Assembly (NCBI GenBank): GCA_963775975.1
Contig: CAVZKX010000002.1
Coordinates: forward strand, 2,914,001 to 2,978,000
Direction of reading: 5' to 3'
DNA length: 64,000 nucleotides
From: JANXQG01 sp963775975
GTDB taxonomy: Bacteria > Planctomycetota > Planctomycetia > Pirellulales > Thermoguttaceae
The position numbers and the translations under genes were made by a program. The notes under the pieces were generated by a model. The model did not search any database and was not told the DNA's origin. It was given only the letters and a program-made list of their open reading frames with translations. Positions 56,534 to 64,000 of the stretch are shown here, piece after piece; within the stretch, counting starts at the first letter, position 1, and each line of letters starts with the position of its first letter.

Positions 56534-57259
56534 ATGGAGAATCCGAAGTACGGAGCGCTGACTTTGTCGATAACAGGAGCCATTTCCCCGGAGGTCTCGT
56601 ACAAGACCGCTAAGAACCTAGCGAACGTCGCTCGGACTGGAGTCCGTCCATGCTGCCAGGATGACATCCCGCAAGTAGTGGAGATTCACAAGGCACGGTT
56701 CTCCGCATCAGGCACACTCTTGGCACATCTTTCCCGTACTCTGATCGCCGCACTCTATTCAGAGTTTCTAGATCGCTCGGTTTTTCTGGTCCACGTGAGC
56801 GACGGCGAGGTGGATGGATTCGTTGTCGGTGGATGGACACATGACACGATGAGATGCAAGTTGGCATTCCTGCGAAGGCATACCTTGTTCTGCATTGCAA
56901 ACATAGCGCGCTGCCCGCGCTTCTGGTATCGCGCAGTTCGCTTTTGTGCCAAGGTGGCCGGCAAATGCTTCTCGTGGAAGCTCGGTAATTCACCGCCGAA
57001 TGAATACCGCCTCGTATCAATCGCCGTTGCTGCGGGTGCTTCGCGTAAGGGCGTCGGGACCGCACTAGTTGAAGGCTTTGAGAAGACGATTCGCGCCGAA
57101 TGCGACAGCTACAGATTGAGCGTTTTGAAAACCAATTCGCCGGCAATCGGCTTCTGCGAGAAGCTGGCGTTTCAGTTTGTCGGCGAAACAGAGAGTGCTT
57201 GGAGTATGCGCAAGGAGTTGGCGGCAGCTAATCCTGGAGTTCGACCTTCCTCCCGTTAG
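56534..57259 (+). CDS. GNAT family N-acetyltransferase
   Basis: About 240 residues from the ATG at 56534; the domain begins near TGVRPCCQDDIPQVVEIH, so the true start may be later. Acetyl-CoA site: VSIAVAAGASRKGVGTALVE, then KTNSPAIGFCEKLAFQFVG. A Cys-rich, basic insert (CIANIARCPRFWYRAVRFC) precedes it. Its stop overlaps the stop of the convergent sensor gene by 4 bases. Confidence 0.75.
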   Translation: MENPKYGALTLSITGAISPEVSYKTAKNLANVARTGVRPCCQDDIPQVVEIHKARFSASGTLLAHLSRTLIAALYSEFLDRSVFLVHVSDGEVDGFVVGGWTHDTMRCKLAFLRRHTLFCIANIARCPRFWYRAVRFCAKVAGKCFSWKLGNSPPNEYRLVSIAVAAGASRKGVGTALVEGFEKTIRAECDSYRLSVLKTNSPAIGFCEKLAFQFVGETESAWSMRKELAAANPGVRPSSR

Positions 57260-58103
57260 TGCGAGCCGTTTAAGGATTGTCGCCGGTTAGAGGTGTCTTC
57301 GACCAGTACCAGGATACAGTCAAGCGTCCCGTCGTTCTTCCTCATCGCCTGAACGGTAAGGCTCACACAGAGCAATTTGCCGTCCTTGCACACGAATCGT
57401 TTGTCCATGACATACCGACCGGCGCTCTGATCGAGCAGGTGTGTGAACTGAGCGGTCTCACGCGGCAAGTCATCAGCAAACGTCAGTTCGTCCCACATCT
57501 TGCCAATCAATTCCCTTTCGGAAAAACCAAGCAGCCGACAAAGCCTATCATTGACTTCGATCCATTCCCCTCTTCCCGACAGCATCGCCATGCCGACGAC
57601 GCCCTGCTCAAAACACGCGCGGAATCGCTGCTCACTTTCTAGCAGCCATTGCTCCGCTTGCCGGCGTTCAGCGATCTCCGTTTTCAGGGTTTGGTTGCGC
57701 CTGCCAGCTCAACGAGGGTGGATTCGGTTCGGTGACGACTCGCGCGAAGCAGTTCGCTCAACAAGGCCACCGCGACGCCGACAACCGCAAACAAGCCCAG
57801 GCTGACTTGGTGTTCCAGATCGTGGATCACGAGCGACCCACGAGGTTGCACGAAGCAGTAATCGGCCAAGAGAGCGCCCGAAACGAGTGCGAGTAGCGAG
57901 GGACCGAAACCGCCATACCACGCGGTAACCAAGATCGCCACGAAATACGCCGTGAAGGGCGCTGCGTTTTCCAGCGCGGGATCAAGCAGCTTTCGCAACA
58001 CACTTGCTAAAACCGTGGCAATCACCGCCAAGCCATACCGCAGCATCAGCGAAAGCCAGGATCTTGACCTCGACGCTTCCGCAATTCGATTAAGCACGCT
58101 CAT
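57256..58103 (-). CDS. DUF4118-PAS sensor fragment lacking a kinase domain (frameshift near 57693)
   Basis: The first frame (ATG at 58103) has the four-helix DUF4118 membrane domain as in KdpD (YGLAVIATVLASVLRKLL, FVAILVTAWYGGFGPSLLA, VVGVAVALLSELLRASR). The second frame, after a lost A near 57693, gives LKTEIAERRQAEQWLLESE and a PAS/PAC domain (GRGEWIEVNDRLCRLLGF, LDCILVLVEDTSNRR). It stops there; histidine kinase HisKA and HATPase domains, which normally follow, are absent. Could be a truncated sensor or one that hands its signal to a partner. Confidence 0.7.
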
Positions 58104-58514
58104 GGGCGAAAAGGTCTCTCGAAAAACGGGCTATCCATGAAGAGAGTTGCCATTACAAGCGAAATCTTGCTGCAGCGTAGCGGGCGCAAACGGCGCGATC
58201 GTCGAGGCTGGGAGGCTGGAAGTGACGAACCCAAATGCTATTCTTAGCGATTCACGATTGATCGTCTGGAACTTCGTGGCGTTGGCTCCGTGGCTTCCGA
58301 GCGCCGTGACGGCCACGCGCGTGCCGGAACCGGGAGTGTGGGCGTAATTGATAGTAAGTGCGGCACTATTGGCGATGTGTCGCACGCGGTACTAGTGCGT
58401 GAATTGAAATCAGACAGGAGTCGGCTGCTGATTTTCCCAGAATCCCATAACTTTTCTAACGCATCCTATCAATCGACCGTTGAACTAAACGCTTCGCGTG
58501 GGTAGGTCTGACGC
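58104..58514. other. Weak remnant region
   Basis: About 400 bases. A minus frame 58131-58385 (ALTINYAHTPGSGTRVAVTA) looks like part of a secreted beta-rich protein, but it has no start context. Likely sequence disrupted by the insertion sequence that follows. Confidence 0.35.
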
Positions 58515-59786
58515 GTGCGCAACCGTGGTTCCGTTGTGAACCGGATCTGGGTCTTCCTGAGCCAGGTCTTGAGTGCTGATCATTCCTGCCGTGCGGCGGT
58601 CACCCGCTTGATCGCCCATCGAGTTTCGCAAGGAAAGCGTCCCTGTTCGTCGGAGACGGGCGCCTACTGCCAGGCCAGGAAGCGTTTGCCAGAAAAGTTC
58701 TTCTCCACGGTGACTTGCCTCGTGGGACGCGCTTTGGATGCAAAGGTCGATCCCCAGTGGCTTTGGAAAGGGCGTCGAGTCTACATGTTCGATGGAACAA
58801 CGGTTTCTATGCCCGACACGGCGGCGAATCTCAAGGCATATCCCAAGACTTACAACCAGAAGACAGGGCTGGGATTTCCCATCGCACGTATCGGAGCCAT
58901 CGTTTCTCTTTCCTGTGGAGCGATCCTCAATGTTGGGTTCTGTCGGTATGCAGGCAAGGGACAAGGCGAGGTAAGCCTGCTGCGGAGAATGTGGGATTTC
59001 CTTAGCCCCGGTGATGTTCTTCTGGCGGATAGTCTGATGTCCAATTGGGCCGGGATCGTTATGCTCAAAGAGCGTAGTTTCGAATTGGTGAGTCGGTTGA
59101 ACAAAGCCAACCGCAAGGCTGACTTTCGAAAAGGAATACGCCTGGGCAAAGATGATCACATCATTCACTGGCGCAAGCCAACCTCAATTCGATCGGTTGA
59201 TCGGAAAACGTACAACTCGCTTCCCGACGAGGTGACAATTCGCGAAGTTCGGGTGCGCGTTAGACAGCGTGGCTTCCGGACCAAGAGCCTGGTCGTCGTG
59301 ACGACTTTGCTTGATCCAGAGCAAACGACCAAAGAGGAATTGGCGCTTTTGTACCGGGCGCGTTGGAACAATGAGCTCGATCTGCGATCGATCAAGTCGA
59401 CGATGCAAATGGAGGTCTTGCGCGGCAAGACGCCAGAGCTGGTGCGCAAGGAGGTCTGGACCCACGTACTTGCCTACAACCTCATTCGTACGATCATCGC
59501 GCAAGCAGCATCCAAACATAACAAGGAGCCGCGGTCAATCAGCTTCAAAGGCGCAATTCAAAAACTGGAAGCCTTCCAACCAGTGATTGCCATCCAAGGG
59601 CAACGCAACCGCCTCATTCGAACGAACTTGTACCAGCAACTACTCGATGTGATCGCCACGCATCAAGTCGCGGATCGACCAGACCGCTTCGAACCTCGAC
59701 TACGAAAACGACGACCAAAGCATTACGCCTTTCTGCGAAAGCCAAGAGCCGTGATCAAGCGTCAAATGGCGAAACGAGTTAGGTAA
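58515..59786 (+). CDS. IS4 family transposase
   Basis: 423 residues. DDE catalytic residues are in MFDGTTVSMPD (first Asp), VLLADSLMSN (second Asp) and the IS4-type YREK signature YRARWNNELDLRSIK (Glu). The N-terminus begins at a GTG directly after a stop and lacks about 30 residues seen in full IS4 members, so it may be slightly truncated. Terminal inverted repeats were not found by eye. Its right end lies about 280 bases from the tRNA-Leu end. Confidence 0.85.
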   Translation: MRNRGSVVNRIWVFLSQVLSADHSCRAAVTRLIAHRVSQGKRPCSSETGAYCQARKRLPEKFFSTVTCLVGRALDAKVDPQWLWKGRRVYMFDGTTVSMPDTAANLKAYPKTYNQKTGLGFPIARIGAIVSLSCGAILNVGFCRYAGKGQGEVSLLRRMWDFLSPGDVLLADSLMSNWAGIVMLKERSFELVSRLNKANRKADFRKGIRLGKDDHIIHWRKPTSIRSVDRKTYNSLPDEVTIREVRVRVRQRGFRTKSLVVVTTLLDPEQTTKEELALLYRARWNNELDLRSIKSTMQMEVLRGKTPELVRKEVWTHVLAYNLIRTIIAQAASKHNKEPRSISFKGAIQKLEAFQPVIAIQGQRNRLIRTNLYQQLLDVIATHQVADRPDRFEPRLRKRRPKHYAFLRKPRAVIKRQMAKRVR

Positions 59787-59914
59787 AACTACGTGCCATT
59801 CGTCGATGTGACCGAAGCGGAGATCCATAGCCAAATCGACGCTGGCTGCTAACCCGACGGCATCCGCGTGGTTGCCGGAACGTCGCGGTTGGCTCAGACG
59901 TTTAGGTAGCCAAA

Positions 59915-59936
59915 AAATCCGGGGCAAATCCGGGGC
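59915..59936 (+). repeat. Tandem 11-bp repeat
   Basis: Two exact copies of AAATCCGGGGC side by side, 140 bases before the tRNA-Leu end. The placement fits integrase arm-type binding sites, but this is inference. Confidence 0.5.
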
Positions 59937-60070
59937 AACACTGGCCATGCAAAGGCAATTCGGGTACAATGCCAACGAAGCGGTCGCCGTGACAGAAGTC
60001 GTTACTACGGAGTAACCTACAACACGAAATCAATCCTTGTGACCTGCTAATGCAGTGGTCGCCAAGTGTT

Positions 60071-60124
60071 CTCAAAATCCAGTACTCGCAAGGGTGTGTG
60101 GGTTCAAGTCCCACCTCCGGTACT
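60071..60124 (+). repeat. tRNA-Leu 3' half (anticodon loop to acceptor), right att copy
   Basis: CTCAAAATCCAG begins at the anticodon loop (CAA), followed by a variable arm (CTCGCAAGGG) and the T-arm and acceptor shared with 45527. The sequence to the left does not pair with the anticodon stem or acceptor (ACCGGAG is absent), so this is not a whole tRNA. It looks like the end of an integrated element with crossover in the anticodon loop. The last 27 bases equal the left copy. Confidence 0.7.
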
Positions 60125-60171
60125 TCAGTCAAGGCGAGGAGTTGCGATGACTCTCCTCATCGGCATGATGG

Positions 60172-62820
60172 TCAGCTTTTCAACGTGCCGTTCTTGCCCA
60201 GCACGAACCAATTGATGAGACTTCTGCCGAAGACCGTGTCGTGGGCGCCGCTATCAAAAAACGTAACCGGGCTTGACGCCGGCGCCGTTTGTCTGGCCGA
60301 ACTGGCAAGTAGCCGGCGGACGCTATAGCCGTACGACATTCCTACTTTGTCCTGCAACAAAGTCATGAGGGCCTGATCGTTGGAGTCGGCGCTCGTCGAT
60401 CCGGCGAAGACGATGTTCGATTTTCCCTTGGCGGTGAGACTGCTTATGCCTCTGCCCGCGATCAACAAGTTTCTCCCCGCGCCGCCCGTGATCGTGTCGT
60501 TGCCGCCTCCGCCGATGAGGATGTTGTCGCCGCTGCCGCCGGTGATTTTATCGTTGCCCGTTCCGCTGCGAATAAGAGTGGTCGCTGCGCGGCCACCGGT
60601 GAACGTGTCGGCAAAGGCGGTGCCGGTCAGCTTGTTGATGATGCCGTTGACGGCCAGCGTGGTGTTCCAGGGCGCGATTGCTTGAGCCTGCCCATGATCG
60701 AGGCTGAGATTTACGGTGACGCCGCCTCCGTCCTTGCTGAAGTCCATCGCGTTGTAGCCGCCCGCATCGACGATCGACACCGGAACGTTGCTAGTATTGA
60801 GCGCGTACGTGTCGTTGCCGGCGCCGCCTTGCAGCGTGAGCTTCTGCACGGCGGCGACCGAAACCGGCAAGCCATTGGACGTGACCGTTCCACCGGCGAG
60901 CATGTAGTTGTTTGTTCCGCTCGTCCCCACCACCGTAACCTGGTTGTTCGTGGAGCCCGTAAGCCCCTTCACGAGCACCTGCTTGGGATGCGCCGCTGAA
61001 GCACTCGAGGGGAGAACGACTGCAACGAGGTTCGTCTGACCGGCTGGGCAATCGACCTCGACGGTGTCAGTCGAGCTAAACGTGGAAGTAGTTAGGATCG
61101 CATTGGCGATGTTGTCGAAGATTTGGACCTGACCGCCCGAGAACGACACCGTCACGTTGCCGCCAAGGCTCGCGTTAATGGGAATCGTCGTAACGCCAAC
61201 GCCCTGTGAAACGGCAATGTTCACCGGTCCGATTGAGGCTGTGTGACCCAAGGTATCGGAAAGCGAGGCGCTGAACGTAGGCGACGTGTTGGCCTGATTG
61301 CTGCTCGGCGTCCAGGTGAAGGTGTTTCCGCCGCTGAATTGCATGCCGGTGGGCAGGGTGCCCGGCGTCACGGTGACCGTATCGCCTGCAGGCGCATTGG
61401 TTTGCACCGTATAGGTATAGACTTGGCCGACCTTGGCGGAGGCGGCGGGGGTCGAGGTCACGGTCAGTGTGGTGAACACCTCGAGTTGCTCGGCTGGCGA
61501 ACCAAAACTGGCGACGCTGGCCGTCTCGTTGCGGCTTGAGCCACCGCTATCGGTATAAGTTGCCGCCGTCGAGATGGATTGGCCGGCCGTAAAGGTATGG
61601 ATGCCGTCCAATAGGCTGGTCGAGCCGTTCGTGGGAACGGTCACGGTGTTTGACGCGGCCGTGGCCGTGCCGATCGCAACGCCGTCGGCATAGAGGGTAA
61701 CCAGGTTGCCGGAAGCTACGCCGGAAACGAGGAACTGCAGTTCCTTCGATGCGGACGAATTGTTCGCCGTCGTCAGCGTCGAAGTCCCCTGGCCGGCCTG
61801 CGGCTGAAAGGCGACGGAGGTCGGCGCGGTCGGCGTCTTGCTGGCCCACGGATTGACGACGTTGCCCGTTGCCGTGTCGGCCACTACGTTCACCGTGAAT
61901 GTCCTGGTGGTGGGCGTGTTCGTGGTGCTGTCATAGGCCGTCACAGTAACGGTGAAGCTGCCGGTGACTCCCTTGGGGGCCTTGAGCATCAAAACGCCAT
62001 TCTGAGTATCGGTGATGATGCTGGCCGAGTTGATCTTGATTGGCGTGTTCAGGTAGCTGAATCCCGATGAGCTTTCCGTCGGCTGTGCTTCAATGTCCTT
62101 CAGCACGGTAGTCGCTTGCCCGTTGACCGTGATTGCCTGGTCGACGGTCTGGAATCCGAAGAGCGTGTAGCTGTAATCGAGGTTTCGCGTCGCCGCCTCG
62201 CCGATGAAGAACTCCGTCCCGCTCGTGTCGGGCGTGTTTGTGCGGGCCATCGCCAAGGTGCCGGCCGACGTGTAGGTCAAATCCGGATTGAACTCTTCGG
62301 GAATCGTGGCTGGCGACGGCGGCGTTTTGATGTTATGGGTTCCGGTAACGGTTCCGTTGGAGATCGTGGGTACCGCGTTGCCCCCCTGTACCACGAATCC
62401 GCTTTGGGCGCGATAGATAAAGAGATTGTCGTAGAACCCTTGGCCGACAAGCGTTTCAATATGATTCGCCGTATTCGGCGTGAGGTTATCGAACAACTGA
62501 AAGGTCATCGCCCCCAGGCCGTTAATATTGAACTGCACGCTCTTGTTGGTCTGCGGCATGACGACAGGCGAGACCTTCGTCGGGTCGGAGGTAGTCACCG
62601 CAAAATGGACCGTCTGGCCCGTGTCACTGCCGTTCAGCGCGACCAGGGTCGACGTGCCGGCGGCGAGCGTGACATTCGAGATCGTGCCAAGCCCGACCGA
62701 GGAGAGCAGTCTTCGCTGTTCCAGGCATTCAAACCCGACTCGCCGTTTTGGGGGTGTTGACGATTTGCCGTAAGTCCTTGCTCCCCAGCCAAAAAAGCCG
62801 CCGCGACGTTGCTTGCTCAT
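60172..62820 (-). CDS. LEPRxLL-type surface protein with cyclophilin domain
   Basis: 882 residues from the ATG at 62820. After a basic N-terminus comes FECLEQRRLLSS, the LEPRxLL motif at the start of many giant planctomycete surface proteins. Residues about 85-260 are a cyclophilin-type peptidyl-prolyl isomerase (FQLFDNLTPNTANHIE, IYRAQSGFVVQGGN, GTLAMARTNTPDTSGTEFFI, YTLFGF). Then several Ig-like beta domains rich in Thr/Ser. Near residue 790 Gly/Asn/Asp repeats (GSGDNILIGGGGNDTITGG) resemble RTX calcium-binding turns. Probably a secreted or wall-attached protein, helping proteins fold at the cell surface or acting as an adhesin. Confidence 0.85.
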   Translation of the reverse strand: MSKQRRGGFFGWGARTYGKSSTPPKRRVGFECLEQRRLLSSVGLGTISNVTLAAGTSTLVALNGSDTGQTVHFAVTTSDPTKVSPVVMPQTNKSVQFNINGLGAMTFQLFDNLTPNTANHIETLVGQGFYDNLFIYRAQSGFVVQGGNAVPTISNGTVTGTHNIKTPPSPATIPEEFNPDLTYTSAGTLAMARTNTPDTSGTEFFIGEAATRNLDYSYTLFGFQTVDQAITVNGQATTVLKDIEAQPTESSSGFSYLNTPIKINSASIITDTQNGVLMLKAPKGVTGSFTVTVTAYDSTTNTPTTRTFTVNVVADTATGNVVNPWASKTPTAPTSVAFQPQAGQGTSTLTTANNSSASKELQFLVSGVASGNLVTLYADGVAIGTATAASNTVTVPTNGSTSLLDGIHTFTAGQSISTAATYTDSGGSSRNETASVASFGSPAEQLEVFTTLTVTSTPAASAKVGQVYTYTVQTNAPAGDTVTVTPGTLPTGMQFSGGNTFTWTPSSNQANTSPTFSASLSDTLGHTASIGPVNIAVSQGVGVTTIPINASLGGNVTVSFSGGQVQIFDNIANAILTTSTFSSTDTVEVDCPAGQTNLVAVVLPSSASAAHPKQVLVKGLTGSTNNQVTVVGTSGTNNYMLAGGTVTSNGLPVSVAAVQKLTLQGGAGNDTYALNTSNVPVSIVDAGGYNAMDFSKDGGGVTVNLSLDHGQAQAIAPWNTTLAVNGIINKLTGTAFADTFTGGRAATTLIRSGTGNDKITGGSGDNILIGGGGNDTITGGAGRNLLIAGRGISSLTAKGKSNIVFAGSTSADSNDQALMTLLQDKVGMSYGYSVRRLLASSARQTAPASSPVTFFDSGAHDTVFGRSLINWFVLGKNGTLKS

Positions 62821-63031
62821 CGTAATCTGTTCCCAGAAAGAATCTGCCTATTCTGCTATGATATTCGATCGGCTTTCCGCTTTCACACAAATCCCTTCGA
62901 GTTTCCAAAAAGCTGGGCCAGGCCGTATCCTTTTATAAGGACAATAACGCCGCGGAATTGCTACAACCGGCACCTTGCCAACTTGCGGCCGGACCAGTAA
63001 AAAGGGGGGCGTGGAATCGTCTGGAACGAAA

Positions 63032-64000
63032 GTGGCTAGATTTCGAGCAAGCAGATGGCTGCCGGGCAGACATTTGCAAACATTGTGGCCAACATTGACG
63101 CGGCGTGTTTCGCTGAAATTCGCGACCGGAACGCCTTGAGCTTCCCGATGGCGATTTTACGCGGCTCGACTGGGTCGGCGATGGTGGCCCGATTGTTGTC
63201 ATGCTGCCGGGTCTTCAGGGCGATCTTGCTTCCGGCTACGTTCGCGGTTTGATGCGGTCGTTTCTCGCCCGCGGATGGCGCGGCGTCCTGTTGAATCACC
63301 GCGGCCGCGCGGAGCCGAATCGCAAGCGGCAGAGCTATCACTGCGGAATGACTTGCGACGTCGATTACCTGGTCCATTTTTTGGCGGAGCGCGAGCCGGA
63401 TGCGCCGATCGCGGTTGTGGGATTTTCTCTGGGCGCGAATATCTGCTTGAAATGGCTCGGCGAATGCGGCATGCGCGGGCAGGCGCTCCCCGTCGTTTCC
63501 GCCATTGCCGTGTCGCCGCCGCTCTATCCCGCGGTAACGGCCGAAACAATCAACCGCGGATTTGCCCGCGTCTACCAGTGGTATCTGCTGGGCAGCCTCC
63601 ACCGCGATATGAAACGCAAGATGGCGGTGATGGGCGACAAGTTGGGCATTACCCGCCGCGAGCTGCGGCGGTTGAACACGTTCTACAAGTTCGACGATCG
63701 AATCACCGCCCAATGGAACGGCTTTGCCGGCGCCGACGACTACTACGACAAGTCCCGATCCGACGTGCTGCTCAAGCACATCGCGGTGCCAACGCTGGTC
63801 GTGAATGCAAACGACGATCCATTGATACCGGTCCACTTGGTCCCGCGCGCCTGCGACGTTTCCGACAAGGTGACGCTGGAAATTACCGAGGGCGGCGGTC
63901 ACCTAGGATTTGTTGGCGGCCGTTGGCCCTGGTCGCCGCAGTATTGGCTCGAAACCAGAATACCGGCGTTCCTTTCGCAATATCTCGAAGTCGAGGCTGC
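63032..64000 (+). CDS. YheT/EMB8-type alpha/beta hydrolase (frameshift near 63130, 3' partial)
   Basis: GTG at 63032 (or 63011) gives FRASRWLPGRHLQTLWPTL, the usual start of the family. After an extra G near 63126-63133 the frame ERLELPDGDFTRLDWVGDGG continues: MLPGLQGD, FSLGANICLKWLGE (nucleophile Ser in GFSLG), NANDDPLIPVHLVP (acid), GGGHLGF (His). The frame is still open at the window's end. Predicted hydrolase with a hydrophobic substrate; biological role unsettled. Divergent from the LEPRxLL gene by about 210 bases. Confidence 0.8.

Noticed and set aside
59902..60132. Minus-strand ORF starting TEVPEVGLEPTHP
   Set aside because: It is the complement of the tRNA-Leu 3' half; not a protein.
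63036..63902. 288-residue minus-strand frame
   Set aside because: It is antisense to the YheT-like hydrolase, whose catalytic motifs are clear on the plus strand.
1..64000. CRISPR arrays, rRNA genes and replication origins
   Set aside because: I looked for regularly spaced short repeats, rRNA-like conserved stretches and iteron or DnaA-box clusters and saw none.

Overview
The window looks like a planctomycete chromosome, probably Pirellulales-like. Evidence for this: a DUF1559 pilin-like protein, a PEP-CTERM/SUMF1 remnant, a giant surface protein with an LEQRRLL (LEPRxLL-type) N-terminal signal, paired DUF5985 membrane proteins, a XylR-type AraC regulator, an LRR-malectin lipoprotein, and a tyrosine recombinase of the PKNCR subtype I associate with this phylum. 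Assignments come from reading motifs; no database search was possible.

Layout. 1-2.9 kb: the end of a large secreted protein with autotransporter-type beta repeats and a complete calpain-like protease domain. 2.9-5.9 kb: mostly empty, with a stand-alone MT-A70 methyltransferase. 5.9-12.4 kb: a plus-strand cluster of a very Cys-rich exported protein, a membrane-anchored protein running into a DUF1573 domain, a 53-aa membrane protein, a GT39-like glycosyltransferase and a MauE-like membrane protein with a thioredoxin-like CPRC motif. This could be an export and oxidative-folding unit for the Cys-rich product. 12.4-20.2 kb: envelope genes (two GT2 glycosyltransferases, LRR-malectin lipoprotein, small membrane protein, two alpha/beta hydrolases, DUF1559 protein). 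20.2-36 kb: a defence-like island with an AlpA-type regulator, a PilT-like ATPase in two overlapping ORFs coupled to a ~1,260-aa double KaiC/RecA-type ATPase, an SF1 helicase with an unknown partner, an IS66 remnant, and an Eco57I-like methyltransferase with a small PD-(D/E)XK-like protein. 36-45.5 kb: a rearranged region with a compact tRNA array (Trp, Thr, four Arg-like, one Cys-like), a duplicated 191-bp segment, truncated genes and an operon of small unknown proteins on the minus strand. 45.5-60.1 kb: a segment bounded by two copies of a 27-bp tRNA-Leu 3' end, with an integrase at its left edge, a 5'-truncated NtrC-type regulator, DUF5985 proteins, XylR, CsrA, a MacB-type ABC exporter, a ClC channel, two GNATs, a sensor fragment and an IS4 transposase. 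60.1-64 kb: an LEPRxLL cyclophilin-type surface protein and the start of a YheT-like hydrolase that runs off the window.

At least ten otherwise well-conserved genes are broken by a single-base shift and one by a single stop codon. Either the assembly carries indel errors or many genes here are decaying. Coordinates of such genes are given across the shift.

The best candidates for an undescribed system are the PilT-like plus double KaiC-like module (21.4-26.4 kb) and the Cys-rich peptide/redox cluster (5.9-12.4 kb).
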